Source: Arenicola marina
Taxonomy: Eukaryota > Annelida > Polychaeta > Arenicolidae
Reading direction: 5' to 3'
DNA length: 64,000 nt
NCBI GenBank assembly: GCA_964019135.1
Contig: OZ025265.1
Coordinates: 18,761,143 to 18,825,142, forward strand
Under the pieces are notes generated by a model. The model was not told where the DNA came from, made no database searches, and saw only the letters and a list, made by a program, of their open reading frames with translations. This document shows positions 24,801 to 36,800 of the stretch, one piece after another (position 1 is the stretch's first letter; each line of letters begins with the position of its first letter). A program made the translations under genes and the position numbers.

Positions 24801-27800
24801 TTTGTGCACACAGTGGCTAAATTGGGCGAAGGAACCTCCCGGGACAATGAATGATGAATGGATGAAACATGCTCCAGATTAGATGCCAGGGTCCGGATTC
24901 GAGCCACTACATCAGGGAGGCACCGCCCCACCAGGGCAAGTTTATTTAATATACTCCAACCCGCACATTACGTAAATACACTACTATAATATATATTAAA
25001 AGGCAAAACAACTGTAAAACTACCGGAATAAAAAAAAAACTAATTCAAAAAGATTGGATGTACATCAACAAATAAATGGTCAACGGTTTTGTTTCCACGT
25101 GCATTCGAGAATGACAACGGCGCAATGTATCATAGGTAGAGTCTGGCTGTCGGAGGTGTCGCCCGGAGCGGAGTATGATCCCTGACTGAAGACAAGAGGT
25201 CCTTGTTACGGTGCACCCACACCGGAGTCAGTGGCCAGGGCGGTAAAGGGTTTATAAGGCCTGCTATGCGTGGGGGGCGAGTGAAAGCTGCTGGTGCAAT
25301 GCCGAGAGCGGTATCACTAGAGGACACGAGACTGTGTTCTGCGTAACTCATTCGGAAGTCATGTCATCCTACTGATCCAATGTCGGGCGGGAGAGGGTGA
25401 GGGAATCAGGCGTATCAGGGTCGAGGGGTTGGGGCGGGGGGGGGGGGTGGATCGATGAGGGGTGAAGCTGATCAATGAAAATGGAATGGTTGGATACGGT
25501 GTGGGATGTGGGGACAAGAGGGGGACGAGGAGGAGGAGGAGGAGGAGGAGGCGGAGGAGGAGGAGGAGGAGGAGGAGGAGGAGGAGGAGGAGGAGGAGGG
25601 GGGGGGGGAGGAGGAGGAGGAGGCGGAGGAGGAGGAGGCGGAGGAGGCGGAGGCGGAGGAAAGGGGAGGCGATGGTTAATGGCGGCGGGGGGTGGTTGGG
25701 GGTGGTGGCGGGGCGCGGGTGGTGGGGTGAGGTTGGTAAAACGCGCGGCAAGCTCGGTAGGCTGAACACAATACCCACGAGACATATCCATCACCCAACA
25801 GAGGTGGGAGCAGTGAGACAGAGAATGACAGAGAGAGAGGGGGAGAGAGAGAAAGAGTTAGGGTGGAGATACAGAGGGGAGACAGGGGGGTTTCAAGTGG
25901 TATTCGGAGAGGTTAGGGCGTGGAAGGGTGTCACGTTTGGCGGGGAGGGTGGGGGGGGTGGGGGCGGAGCTGAGACAGGGTGGCAGAGCACCAAGATGGC
26001 CGCCTTGATTGAGGGTATAAATCGGGCTTAGGTTAGAGGGGTGACGAGGGAGAGAACGTGGGTGCTAGGGAGGGAGGGCGCGGTGGGGCGAGTGGGAGTG
26101 GGCTGGCGGCGGAGATTTTTGGGGGTCGGACAAACATAAAGTCGGGCTAGGATTATTTCCGCCTCGCCGGGTTATGGGATGAGACGGATTTTTTCTTCCC
26201 GCCTCCCTTTTGGAGTGTTGTGCCCCTTGCAGAAAACGCTCGCGGTGCCCGATGCTGGGAGAACCCCCGCCGCGGCAATGGCTCTGCAAATAGGGAGTCG
26301 AGAAGATTCTGCCTGGGGCGGGGGGCGGGGCGCAGGGCGGGGCGGGGTGCAGGGCGGGGTGGGATGCAGGGAGGTGGGGTGCGGTGCGGTGCGGCGCGAT
26401 GGGGTGGGGTGGGGCGGGGCGGGGCGGGGCGGGGCGGGGCGGGGCAGGGATGACGGACCAGGGGGGCGAAAGGGGGATAGGGGGGGGGGTGGATGGCACG
26501 TGGCAAGGGCACCTCACAAACAGGTACCTCAAAGACAGGCACCTTACAGAAAGGTTCCTTGACAAACGGGCACCTCAAACAGGCACCTCACAGACAGGCA
26601 CCTCACAGACAGGCACCACACAGACAGGCACCACACAGACAGGCACCACACAGACAGGCACCTCAGACAGGCACCTCACAGACAGGCACCTCAGACAGGC
26701 ACCACACAGACAGGCACCTCACAGACAGGCACCTCACAGACTGGCACCACACAGACTGGCACCACACAGACTGGCACCACACAGACAGGCACCACACAGA
26801 CAGGCACCTCAGACAGGCACCTCACAGACAGGCACCACACAGACAGGCACCACACAGACAGGCACCTCAGACAGGCACCTCACAGACAGGCACCTCAGAC
26901 AGGCACCACACAGACAGGCACCACACAGACTGGCACCTCACAGACAGGCACCTCACAGACTGGCACCACACAGACTGGCACCACACAGACAGGCACCTCA
27001 GACAGGCACCTCACAGACAGACACCTTAGGCAGGCACCTCAGACAGGCACCTCACAGACTGGCACCTCACAGACAGGCACCTCAGACAGGCATCGAACAG
27101 ACAGGCACCTCACAGACAGGCACCACACAGACAGGCACCTCACAGACAGGCACCAAACAAAAACAATCATCACTGACTTCAGTCACTCGAATCTTCTTAT
27201 TCCCTCTCCCCGCCCAGACACACGTCACGAAACCAAATATGGTACCAATTGCTAGTCGTGAGTAGTGCGTGAGCTATAATCTCATAATGAGACAGGGACA
27301 ATGACGAAACTACCGACAAAAACGCTCGTCACCAGCCACTCCGCGGAACTCGACAAAAAAATCCCCAGGGAAGATCTGTCCTTGTCGTAGCCACGAACGC
27401 AATAAGTATCTCAAATATCAGTCGTGAGTAGTGCGTGAGCTACAACAAAGTGAAAATACTTTGCTTGCCATATGGACTAAGAGTCTCCGCCCGTTGCCCT
27501 TCCTGGCCTGGGCCGAGTCACGTGCACAATGGGTGTAAGGTCGTATGAATATAGAGTGACAGCGGTGGTTACGTTATTATTCCTCTGCAGCTTGTGTTTT
27601 GCCCATTTCCCCGAAGAGTCGTAATGAAATATCGGCGGACCGTCGCGAGCGGAGAGGCAATCTCCTCCTATTCCCGAGAACTCCCTCCCCCCTCCCTCTC
27701 CCTCTCCCTCTCCATCCCACTCCAGACGAGATTGGCGAGACTGGTCAGTGAACCCCTTGACTCATGGAGGACGCTCTCCACGCGGTGACACTGGCCGCGT

Positions 27801-30800
27801 GGGGGCAGCACCAGCTCTCCACGCGGTGACACTGGCCGCGTGGGGAGAGCACCAGCTCTCCACGCGGTGACACTGGCCGCGTTGGGGCAGCACCAGCTCT
27901 CCACGCGGTGACACTGGCCGCGTGGGGGCAGCACCAGCTCTCCACGCGGTGACACTGGCCGCGTGGGGGCAGCACCAGCTCTCCACGCGGTGACACTGGC
28001 CGCGTGGGGGCAGCACCAGCTCTCCACGCGGTGACACTGGCCGCGTGGGGGCAGCACCAGCTCTCCACGCGGTGACACTGGCCGCGTGGGGGCAGCACCA
28101 GCTCTCCACGCGGTGACACTGGCCGCGTGGGGGCAGCACCAGCCCTCCACGCGGTGAGACTGGCCGCGTGGGGGAAGCACCAGCTCTCCACGCGGTGACA
28201 CTGGCCGCGTTGGGACAGCACCAGCTCTCCACGCGGTGACACTGACCGCGTTGGGGCAGCACCAGCTCTCCACGCGGTGACACTGGCCGCGTGGGGGCAG
28301 CACCAGCTCTCCACGCGGTGATACTGGCCGCGTGGGGGCAGCACCAGCTCTTCACGCGGTGATACTGGCCGCGTGGGGGCAGCACCAGCTCTCCACGCGG
28401 TGACACTGGCCGCGTTGGGGCAGCACCAGCTCTCCACGCGGTGACACTGGCCGCGTGGGGCCAGCACCAGCTCTCCACGCGGTGACACTGGCCGCGTGGG
28501 GGCAGCACCAGCTCTCCACGCGGTGACACTGGCCGCGTGGGGGCAGCACCAGCTCTCCACGCGGTGACACTGGCCGCGTAGGGGCAGCACCAGCTCTCCA
28601 CGCGGTGACACTGGCCGCGTGGGGGCAGCACCAGCTCTCCACGCGGTGACACTGGCCGCGTGGGGGCAGCACCAGCTCTCCACGCGGTGACACTGGCCGC
28701 GTGGGGGCAGCACCAGCTCTCCACGCGGTGACACTGGCCGCGTGGGGGCAGCACCAGCTCTCCACGCGGTGACACTGGCCGCGTGGGGCCAGCACCAGCT
28801 CTCCACGCGGTGACACTGGCCGCGTGGGGGCAGCACCAGCTCTCCACGCGGTGACACTGGCCGCGTGGGGGCAGCACCAGCTCTCCACGCGGTGACACTG
28901 GCCGCGTAGGGGCAGCACCAGCTCTCCACGCGGTGACACTGGCCGCGTGGGGGCAGCACCAGCTCTCCACGCGGTGACTCTGGCCGCGTGGGGGCAGCAC
29001 CAGCTCTCCACGCGGTGACACTGGCCGCGTGGGGGCAGCACCAGCTCTCCACGCGGTGACACTGGCCGCGTGGGGGCAGCACCAGCTCTCCACGCGGTGA
29101 CACTGGCCGCGTGGGGGCAGCACCAGCCCTCCACGCGGTGAGACTGGCCGCGTGGGGGAAGCACCAGCTCTCCACGCGGTGACACTGGCCGCGTTGGGAC
29201 AGCACCAGCTCTCCACGCGGTGACACTGACCGCGTTGGGGCAGCACCAGCTCTCCACGCGGTGACACTGGCCGCGTGGGGGCAGCACCAGCTCTCCACGC
29301 GGTGATACTGGCCGCGTGGGGGCAGCACCAGCTCTCCACGCGGTGATACTGGCCGCGTGGGGGCAGCACCAGCTCTCCACGCGGTGACACTGGCCGCGTT
29401 GGAGCAGCACCAGCTCTCCACGCGGTGACACTGGCCGCGTGGGGGCAGCACCAGCTCTCCACGCGGTGACACTGTCCGCGTGGGGGCAGCACCAGCTCTC
29501 CACGCGGTGACACTGGCCGCGTGGGGGCAGCACCAGCTCTCCACGCGGTGACACTGGCCGCGTGGGGGCAGCACCAGCTCTCCACGCGGTGACACTGGCC
29601 GCGTGGGGGCAGCACCATCTCTCCACGCGGTGAGACTGGCCGCGTGGGGGGAGCACCAGCTCTCCACGCGGTGACACTGGCCGCGTGGGGGCAGCACCAG
29701 CTCTCCACGCGGTGACACTGTCCGCGTGGGGGCAGCACCAGCTCTCCACGCGGTGACACTGGCCGCGTGGGGGCAGCACCAGCTCTCCACGCGGTGACAC
29801 TGGCCGCGTGGGGGCAGCACCAGCTCTCCACGCGGTGACACTGTCCGCGTGGGGGCAGCACCAGCTCTCCACGCGGTGACACTGGCCGCGTGGGGGCAGC
29901 ACCAGCTCTCCACGCGGTGACACTGGCCGCGTGTGGGCAGCAAAGCCCTTCCTTTACCTTCTTCACTAAATTTTACAATCTTTGTACCGTTATACCCTGG
30001 TGTAACATCCTTAAACGTACAACATTAAACAAATGTTCCCCTGGTGGTCGTCAGTGTTAGAAGAGAAATCCATCCTAAAATCTGCGATTCTACGACTAAT
30101 CGACTGACATTGGTTCAAGCAGCCCGGCCGGTTCGCACATTTGTACTTTTTTCGTAGTAGCATCTTTAACCGCCTATCGGAATACTAGGAGACAACCCCG
30201 GGTCCACTGCTGGATGGCACTACACGCAACATCTATATCCTTGGCGTAAGTTTTTCTGTTCAGGTTTACGTTGCTGGATATGACGGTTACGTAAACAAAT
30301 ACCGGTACATTGATATACTTCATGGAATAACGGTCTCTCTCCATAACATATCGCTTGTCATTATATAAAAACCAAACGCAAGGAATAAATTGCTATGCTA
30401 CAGCAACAGTACACCGTTCCATCGTGTTCTTTTGAATGTGTAAGAACAGAGAGCAAAATACTACAGCAAACTAACGCTATAAACGGAGTATTTTTAGTCT
30501 AATGCCTTGTGATTTTTTTTTAACCCCTGATTTTAAGTGACAACTCTATTTCCGACTTTTGTATAATAGCAACCTCGACTCGTATATTGACATGACCCTT
30601 ATCTGAACATTATCAGATTTTCAATACATTTTCAAAAATGTGCAAATTGCAAATAAGCTCTCACAGATGCACAATGTAAAGACAAATACAGAAATATAAC
30701 CGGAGAATGCCTCATTCCAAGACAGCTGAGCGAGCCCCATGCAGAGATTTGCTTCAGAGGGAGTAATAACTTGTCACACGCCAATAGGACATGTCGACGG

Positions 30801-33800
30801 CGCACGTGTCGTGTGGCCTCATGTGTCCCTTTGAGAACTTTGACGCACGACACATAATGTACGTCAGGAGTCCATATATGTCATATGTCGCTGAGGCTAT
30901 TTATAGAGTGGTAGTCGTGGTTACGTACCGAGGGTGGAGCCCCCTTGGCTGGGCACACAGGTAAAACCCTGCTTGCGAGGGAAGTAGAACACCGTGACGC
31001 CATCGAAGTGGACGCCCTTCTTCACTTTCTTGCGTGGATTACAAACTGAAACATATATTAATAGCATTAGAAGTGGAATCAGCATCGTGGTACATCATAC
31101 ATAGGACACTGGCCACATTTACTGATATGTTTAACCGGATCTGAATGCACCTCATGTTGGTTTCGCTTAGAAGCGATAATAATATATGCGTTGGTGAGAA
31201 GTTATAACATCTTATCACTCTTAAAGTCTGAGAATTTAAATAATAATATCTATGTTAATGAAAGAATAGGAAATGGCTTTCCATACTAGGCAGTATCTAG
31301 CATTATTCGCCTGTTGGCAGGACAAGTGTGAATTATTGATGGTTGTGGTTCTTGCTGCGTGCCAAAGAAAGCCGTTGACCAACATCCCCAGGGGCAGTGC
31401 CTTGTTCCTGCGGGAGGAGGGACAAGGCAGTGCCTTGTTCCTGCGGGAGGAGGGACAAGGCAGTGCCCTGTTCCTGCGGGAGGAGGGACAAGGCAGTACC
31501 TTGTTCCTGCGGGTGGAGGGACAAGGCAGTGCCTTGTTCCTGCGGGAGGAGGGACAAGGCAGTGCCTTGTTCCTGCGGGAGGAGGGACAAGGCAGTGCCT
31601 TGTTCCTGCGGGAGGAGGGACAAGGCAGTGCCTTGTTCCTGCGGGAGGACGGACTGCGCAAATGTTTGCATGAAATCACAAAGCCACGCCCCAAGGTTGT
31701 ATATATATATATATATATATCTCTGTATAAATTTGCGGCAGGCCAGTGCTTACCCATACAGCTAAAAATAATACACGTATAGACCGGTGGTGACAAAGGG
31801 TGACCGCCACAATGGGAACCGCGCCAAACAGCTTGACAATGGGTAATAGGCTATTAGTCTGTGTGCGATACCACAGAATGACTGCGAACAAGAGCCGTGC
31901 GGGGAAGTTCGCGAGGTGCAGGGAAAAATAGAGGGAGGGGGAGCGGGGAGAGGATGGGGAGGATGGTCTTGTGGTCAGGTAAGGTCAGAGCCGAGGTGAG
32001 ATATCCCTGCTACAGCCCGTCTGACAGGTCAGTCAGATATCGCATTCCGGCCTTGAAGATGCAGCACCGTTATAATTGTGGGGCGCGCGTGGGTGGGTGG
32101 GAGGGAGGGGGGGGGGATGTCTCAAGGGGAATGCTGGGAGGGTGTGTGTGTGGCGGGGGGGGGGGGGGGGGCGGGGGGGCGGGGTCGGAAGATGGGGTGC
32201 GTGGCGAACGAAAGGGACCCCCACCGGGGAATTGACCCAACCCTGGAGAAATCGATGATGTGTACCGCTTGTCTTCAGGCACCGAGCCAAGTCCACCCAC
32301 GAGAGAAGTCAACAGTGAGTGAGTGGGTGGCGGGGAAGGGGAATGCCGGGAAAGGGGGGTGGGGTGGGGGTGTGGGTGGGAGTGGGGGCGGGGGTGGAGG
32401 TGGTGGTGGAGGGAATGGGGTCCCCGGCTTCCCCGGCGTGCAGCGTAAACACCGCCCGCCGAAAGTACCGATCTCTTCCCTCGATATCCACCCCGCAACA
32501 CCCCACCCCGCTCCCGAACACCGCCACCAGCCCCTCCTCACACCCCATCCCGACTGCCGGCCGCCTCCACCTCTAGGTTTGAATATATGGACAGGCAAGG
32601 TCGTGAGTACTAGACACCTACTCCAAACAAGTCCCCCCCGAGATCAATAATACAACCCTGGATTCCGCAGTTCATATGTTTCTGGAGCGCTGTCGGGGAG
32701 ATGGAGGCCATTGTAGCATCAATGTGCAATCACTGGCGGCGTTTAGCCACTTGATCTCACAACACATCGTCGACCGCCAGTCCCGAGTTCCGTATAAATA
32801 TATTTATACATGTATCTACACATCTCTAGGAGCAAATAAAAGGCTGAAAACGCGGTAGTTTGATGCGCGATTGCACCAGTGCGCGAAATGCGCCATATAT
32901 ATCTAACATGCATGCGGGATTTAGCATGAAACATTTTTGTGCATGTAACTTTACAGGTGTAGTGGTCCAACAGCGTTAACACGATCTCTCTAGATATCAG
33001 TTTTCATGCCTATCAATTTCTAATGATGTTGGCACCAATGGCGCCATGTTTATCCGGTTCCGGTGATGCATGATGGTCATAAAATAATATTTTTTTGAAT
33101 GGTTACCCTGACAACCTCGGTCAAATATGTAATCACTTGGGTGTCTCTGACTTGACTGTGTGACATATCGATTGATGTTACCATAGAAACTGGTCATCAC
33201 AGAAGACATGGAAAATACCACTTTCTCCATATCTAATGTTTTTTTTTTATTCGCCAGGTGGCGCTTCTTTTCTAACCAACAGTCGACAGTCTGCACAGTT
33301 CTAGGCACGTATTTTCCGTTATGTAGCACCTATTATTAAGAAGCACTATTCGAATACCAGAGCGCATAAAAAATTTAAAAAAAAAAGATAGAGCAGTAAC
33401 CCTGGGACAGAAGTTGACACGTGTCTAACGCCGACCTAACGCCGGTTCAGACTGGTTCCGATGATTTAGGCGTCCGTTTTATTGGCGGCACGTGATTGGA
33501 GGAGCCTATCGCTACCCTGATCAGCACCGGCTGGACCGTCGCTTATATGGTAATGTGCAGGCGGCGACATCAAAGCCCCATGCGGTGAATACAGGCTCAT
33601 GAGCGCCATGGTAACCACGAGGGCGAGAGTTTCTATGACGTCATCACAAAACAATACTTGCCCGGCTACGGCTGGTTGTATATATTGTACACGTGACGTC
33701 TTGTATAACAAAAAATAATGGATACTTTTAACTTCTAACGTTCTCCGGAACACCACGCCAGGAGACCCGGCTGGGGATGTCACACCCTATCCTCAATACA

Positions 33801-36800
33801 TATGCCGGGAGGACAAAACACCCTGGAGAACATGTTTATAGGACAGGGTGAATGCGCGCGGTGAACCTTTCAGAATTAAGCTGAAGGCAGACCGCACACC
33901 GCTGCGGCTTGTGAAAGGGCAGATCCATGGTAAAACTGGATCGCAAAACTCATGAGCGGCCTAGAGCTGGCATTGTTTGTTGAGGAGTGCGTGCTTTGCA
34001 AGTCGATGAGCTGACTCGATGGCATGGATCCAGGGCTGGCGGAGATATCTCTGGAGCGATCCTCTGTAGTCTCACACGGCACAAGGCAGCGAGCCAAGCC
34101 TAATATCCGGCGTAACCACATTCGCCCACTACTACACTAATAGGACCACGGCCACTGGACGACCACGCCGGATCCATTGCTAAAAGTAAAGGTTATTGCA
34201 CTTAAGTGCTTCCATAGCCTTGGATTTTTTTTGTCACAGGTTTACACGGTCTGATAGATCTAGGGCGATTACTTAAAAAGTGATCTACCGTCTGCTGTAA
34301 GTTTCATGTTTCTGTACATAGTATATAATGCGTCCTTGTCCGCGATATTGCCTTACATTTTCACCAAATAGACAAGAGCAGAGTTGCCTATTTTCGACAC
34401 CTTAAGCATTGAAAGGTTTCATATGATAATTATACGCCGCATACATTTTCGCCAAATAGACAAGAGCAGCGTTGCCTATTTTCGACACCTTAAGCATCGA
34501 AAGGTTTCATATGATAATTATACGCCGCATACATTTTCGCCAAATAGACAAGAGCAGCGTTGCCTATTTTCGACACCTTAAGCATCGAAAAGTTTCATAT
34601 GATAACTATACGCCGCATAGACATGTATAGCCTATGCTTATATAATTTCTTCCAATATGTGATAGAACTCGTTCCCTGTATACAGGTAAAGATTATAAAT
34701 CTGAGTGTACACATTACAAGAACACATGATCTTCTTCAAGTGTCTTCAACTTGTCTCATGTCAATCAATCAACATTTCCAAGCGGGCAAGGGAGTCGTCC
34801 ACTTAAATCGCGTACAGGATGATCTTAAATATTCAAAGCTGTATTGCACGATTGAAGATCAAAGATAGCTTTCATTATAATCACATGTATCGTTTTTAAC
34901 ATTATGTGCAATAATATTGACTGGAAATATAGCACCTTATTAAGATGGCTGGACATGGCAGTATTAGTAACCCCCTACCTGAAGAAAGACCTGGGTTCTT
35001 TATTCAGCACAAGCATAGGCATTTGCGCAGGTGAGGTTCGAACCACGCACAATCGGCTTGGGCTGGCCTATAGTTCAACATGCCACCAGCTAGGCCACGG
35101 GGTGACCTCCATACATTGAGTGGAATAATATTGACTGCTATAAATCGTCCTATTTAAGTTGGCTGCCCCAAAGTAATAGCTGTCTTTGCGAAAGGGGATC
35201 TTTATCCGGCACACACACAAGACAATATTCTGCACAAGTGGGGTTCGAACCACGCACCGGAGGCTTGGTCGGCTAATCAGCGCACACTGGGCACTAGAGC
35301 GGAAGGTCGCGACCTTATCCTAGGCTACAGGGGTGAGTAACCCACTCCGTGTAGCTATATGTAATCGAAACGCTGACCAGGTGGGCGAGCGTGAGTGCGT
35401 ACGTGTGTGTGTACGTGCGTGTGTACGTCCGTGTGTGTGTACGTGTGTACGTGCGTGTGTACGTGCGTGTGTACGTGCGTGTGTACGTGCGTGTGTACGT
35501 CCGTGTGTACGTGCGTGTGTACGTGTGTGTGTACGTGCGTGTGTACGTCCGTGTGTACGTGCGTGTGTGTGTACGTGCGTGTGTGCGTGCGTGTGTACGT
35601 GCGTGTGTACGTCCGTGTGTACGTGCGTGTGTACGTCCGTGTGTACGTGCGTGTGTACGTGCGTGTGTACGTGCGTGTGTACGTGCGTGTGTACGTGCGT
35701 GTGTACGTGCGTGTGTACGTGCGTGTGTACGTCCGTGTGTACGTCCGTGTGTACGTCCGTGTGTACGTCCGTGTGTACGTGCGTGTGTACGTGCGTGTGT
35801 ACGTGCGTGTGTACGTGCGTGTGTACGTCCGTGTGTACGTGCGTGTGTACGTGTGTGTGTACGTGCGTGTGTACGTCCGTGTGTACGTGCGTGTGTGTGT
35901 ACGTGCGTGTGTGCGTGCGTGTGTACGTGCGTGTGTACGTCCGTGTGTACGTGCGTGTGTACGTCCGTGTGTACGTGCGTGTGTACGTGCGTGTGTACGT
36001 GCGTGTGTACGTGCGTGTGTACGTGCGTGTGTACGTGCGTGTGTACGTGCGTGTGTACGTCCGTGTGTACGTCCGTGTGTACGTCCGTGTGTACGTCCGT
36101 GTGTACGTGCGTGTGTACGTGCGTGTGTACGTCCGTGTGTACGTGCGTGTGTACGTGCGTGTGTGCGTGTGTGTGTACGTCCGTGTGTACGTCCGTGTGT
36201 ACGTGTGTGTGTACGTGCGTGTGTACGTGTGTGTGTACGTGCGTGCGTGTGTACGTGTGTGTGTACGTGCGTGTGTACGTGCGTGTGTGTGTACGTGCGT
36301 GTGTACGTGCGTGTGTACGTGCGTGTGTACGTCCGTGTGTACGTCCGTGTGTACGTGCGTGTGTACGTGTGTGTACGTGTGTGTGTACGTGTGTGTGTAC
36401 GTGCGTGTGTACGTGTGTGTGTACGTGTGTGTGTACGTGCGTGTGTACGTGTGTGTGTACGTGCGTGCGTGTGTACGTGCGTGTGTACGTGCGTGTGTAC
36501 GTGTGTGTGTACGTCCGTGTGTACGTCCGTGTGTACGTGTGTGTGTACGTGCGTGTGTACGTGTGTGTGTACGTGCGTACGTGTGTACGAGCGTGTGTGC
36601 GTGTGTGTGTGCGTGTGTGTGTACGTGCGTGTGTACGTCCGTGTGTACGTCCGTGTGTACGTGTGTGTGTACGTGCGTGTGTACGTCCGTGTGTACGTCC
36701 GTGTGTACGTGTGTGTACGTGCGTGTGTACGTGTGTGTGTACGTGCGTGCGTGTGTACGTGCGTGTGTACGTGCGTGTGTACGTGCGTGTGTACGTGTGT

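Larger units (their letters stand above)
18876..30928 (-). other. CSRNP intron 2 (12.1 kb, repeat-rich)
   Basis: The donor is ctcg|gtacgt at 30928 and the acceptor tgcag ends at 18876. It contains a 50-bp tandem triplet and SINE (18911-19233), a long-inverted-repeat element (19690-20620), a 38-bp array, C/G homopolymers, purine-rich tracts (23300-26000), a GGGGC-rich tract, a 13/15-bp array and a 41-bp array. Between these, 21850-23280, 24430-25110, 27165-27770 and 29945-30928 look unique and non-coding. The long frame at 23602-24501 (minus) is Pro/Ser low complexity and has no domain. Confidence 0.85.

Noticed and set aside
25359..26031. Poly-Pro, poly-Leu, poly-Arg and poly-Gly frames
   Set aside because: They are translations of a (GGA)n tract in different phases.
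27745..29966. Three minus-strand frames of 523-734 codons (Ala/Arg/Pro/Trp repeats)
   Set aside because: The 41-bp unit is read in all three phases by the same array, which lies within CSRNP intron 2.
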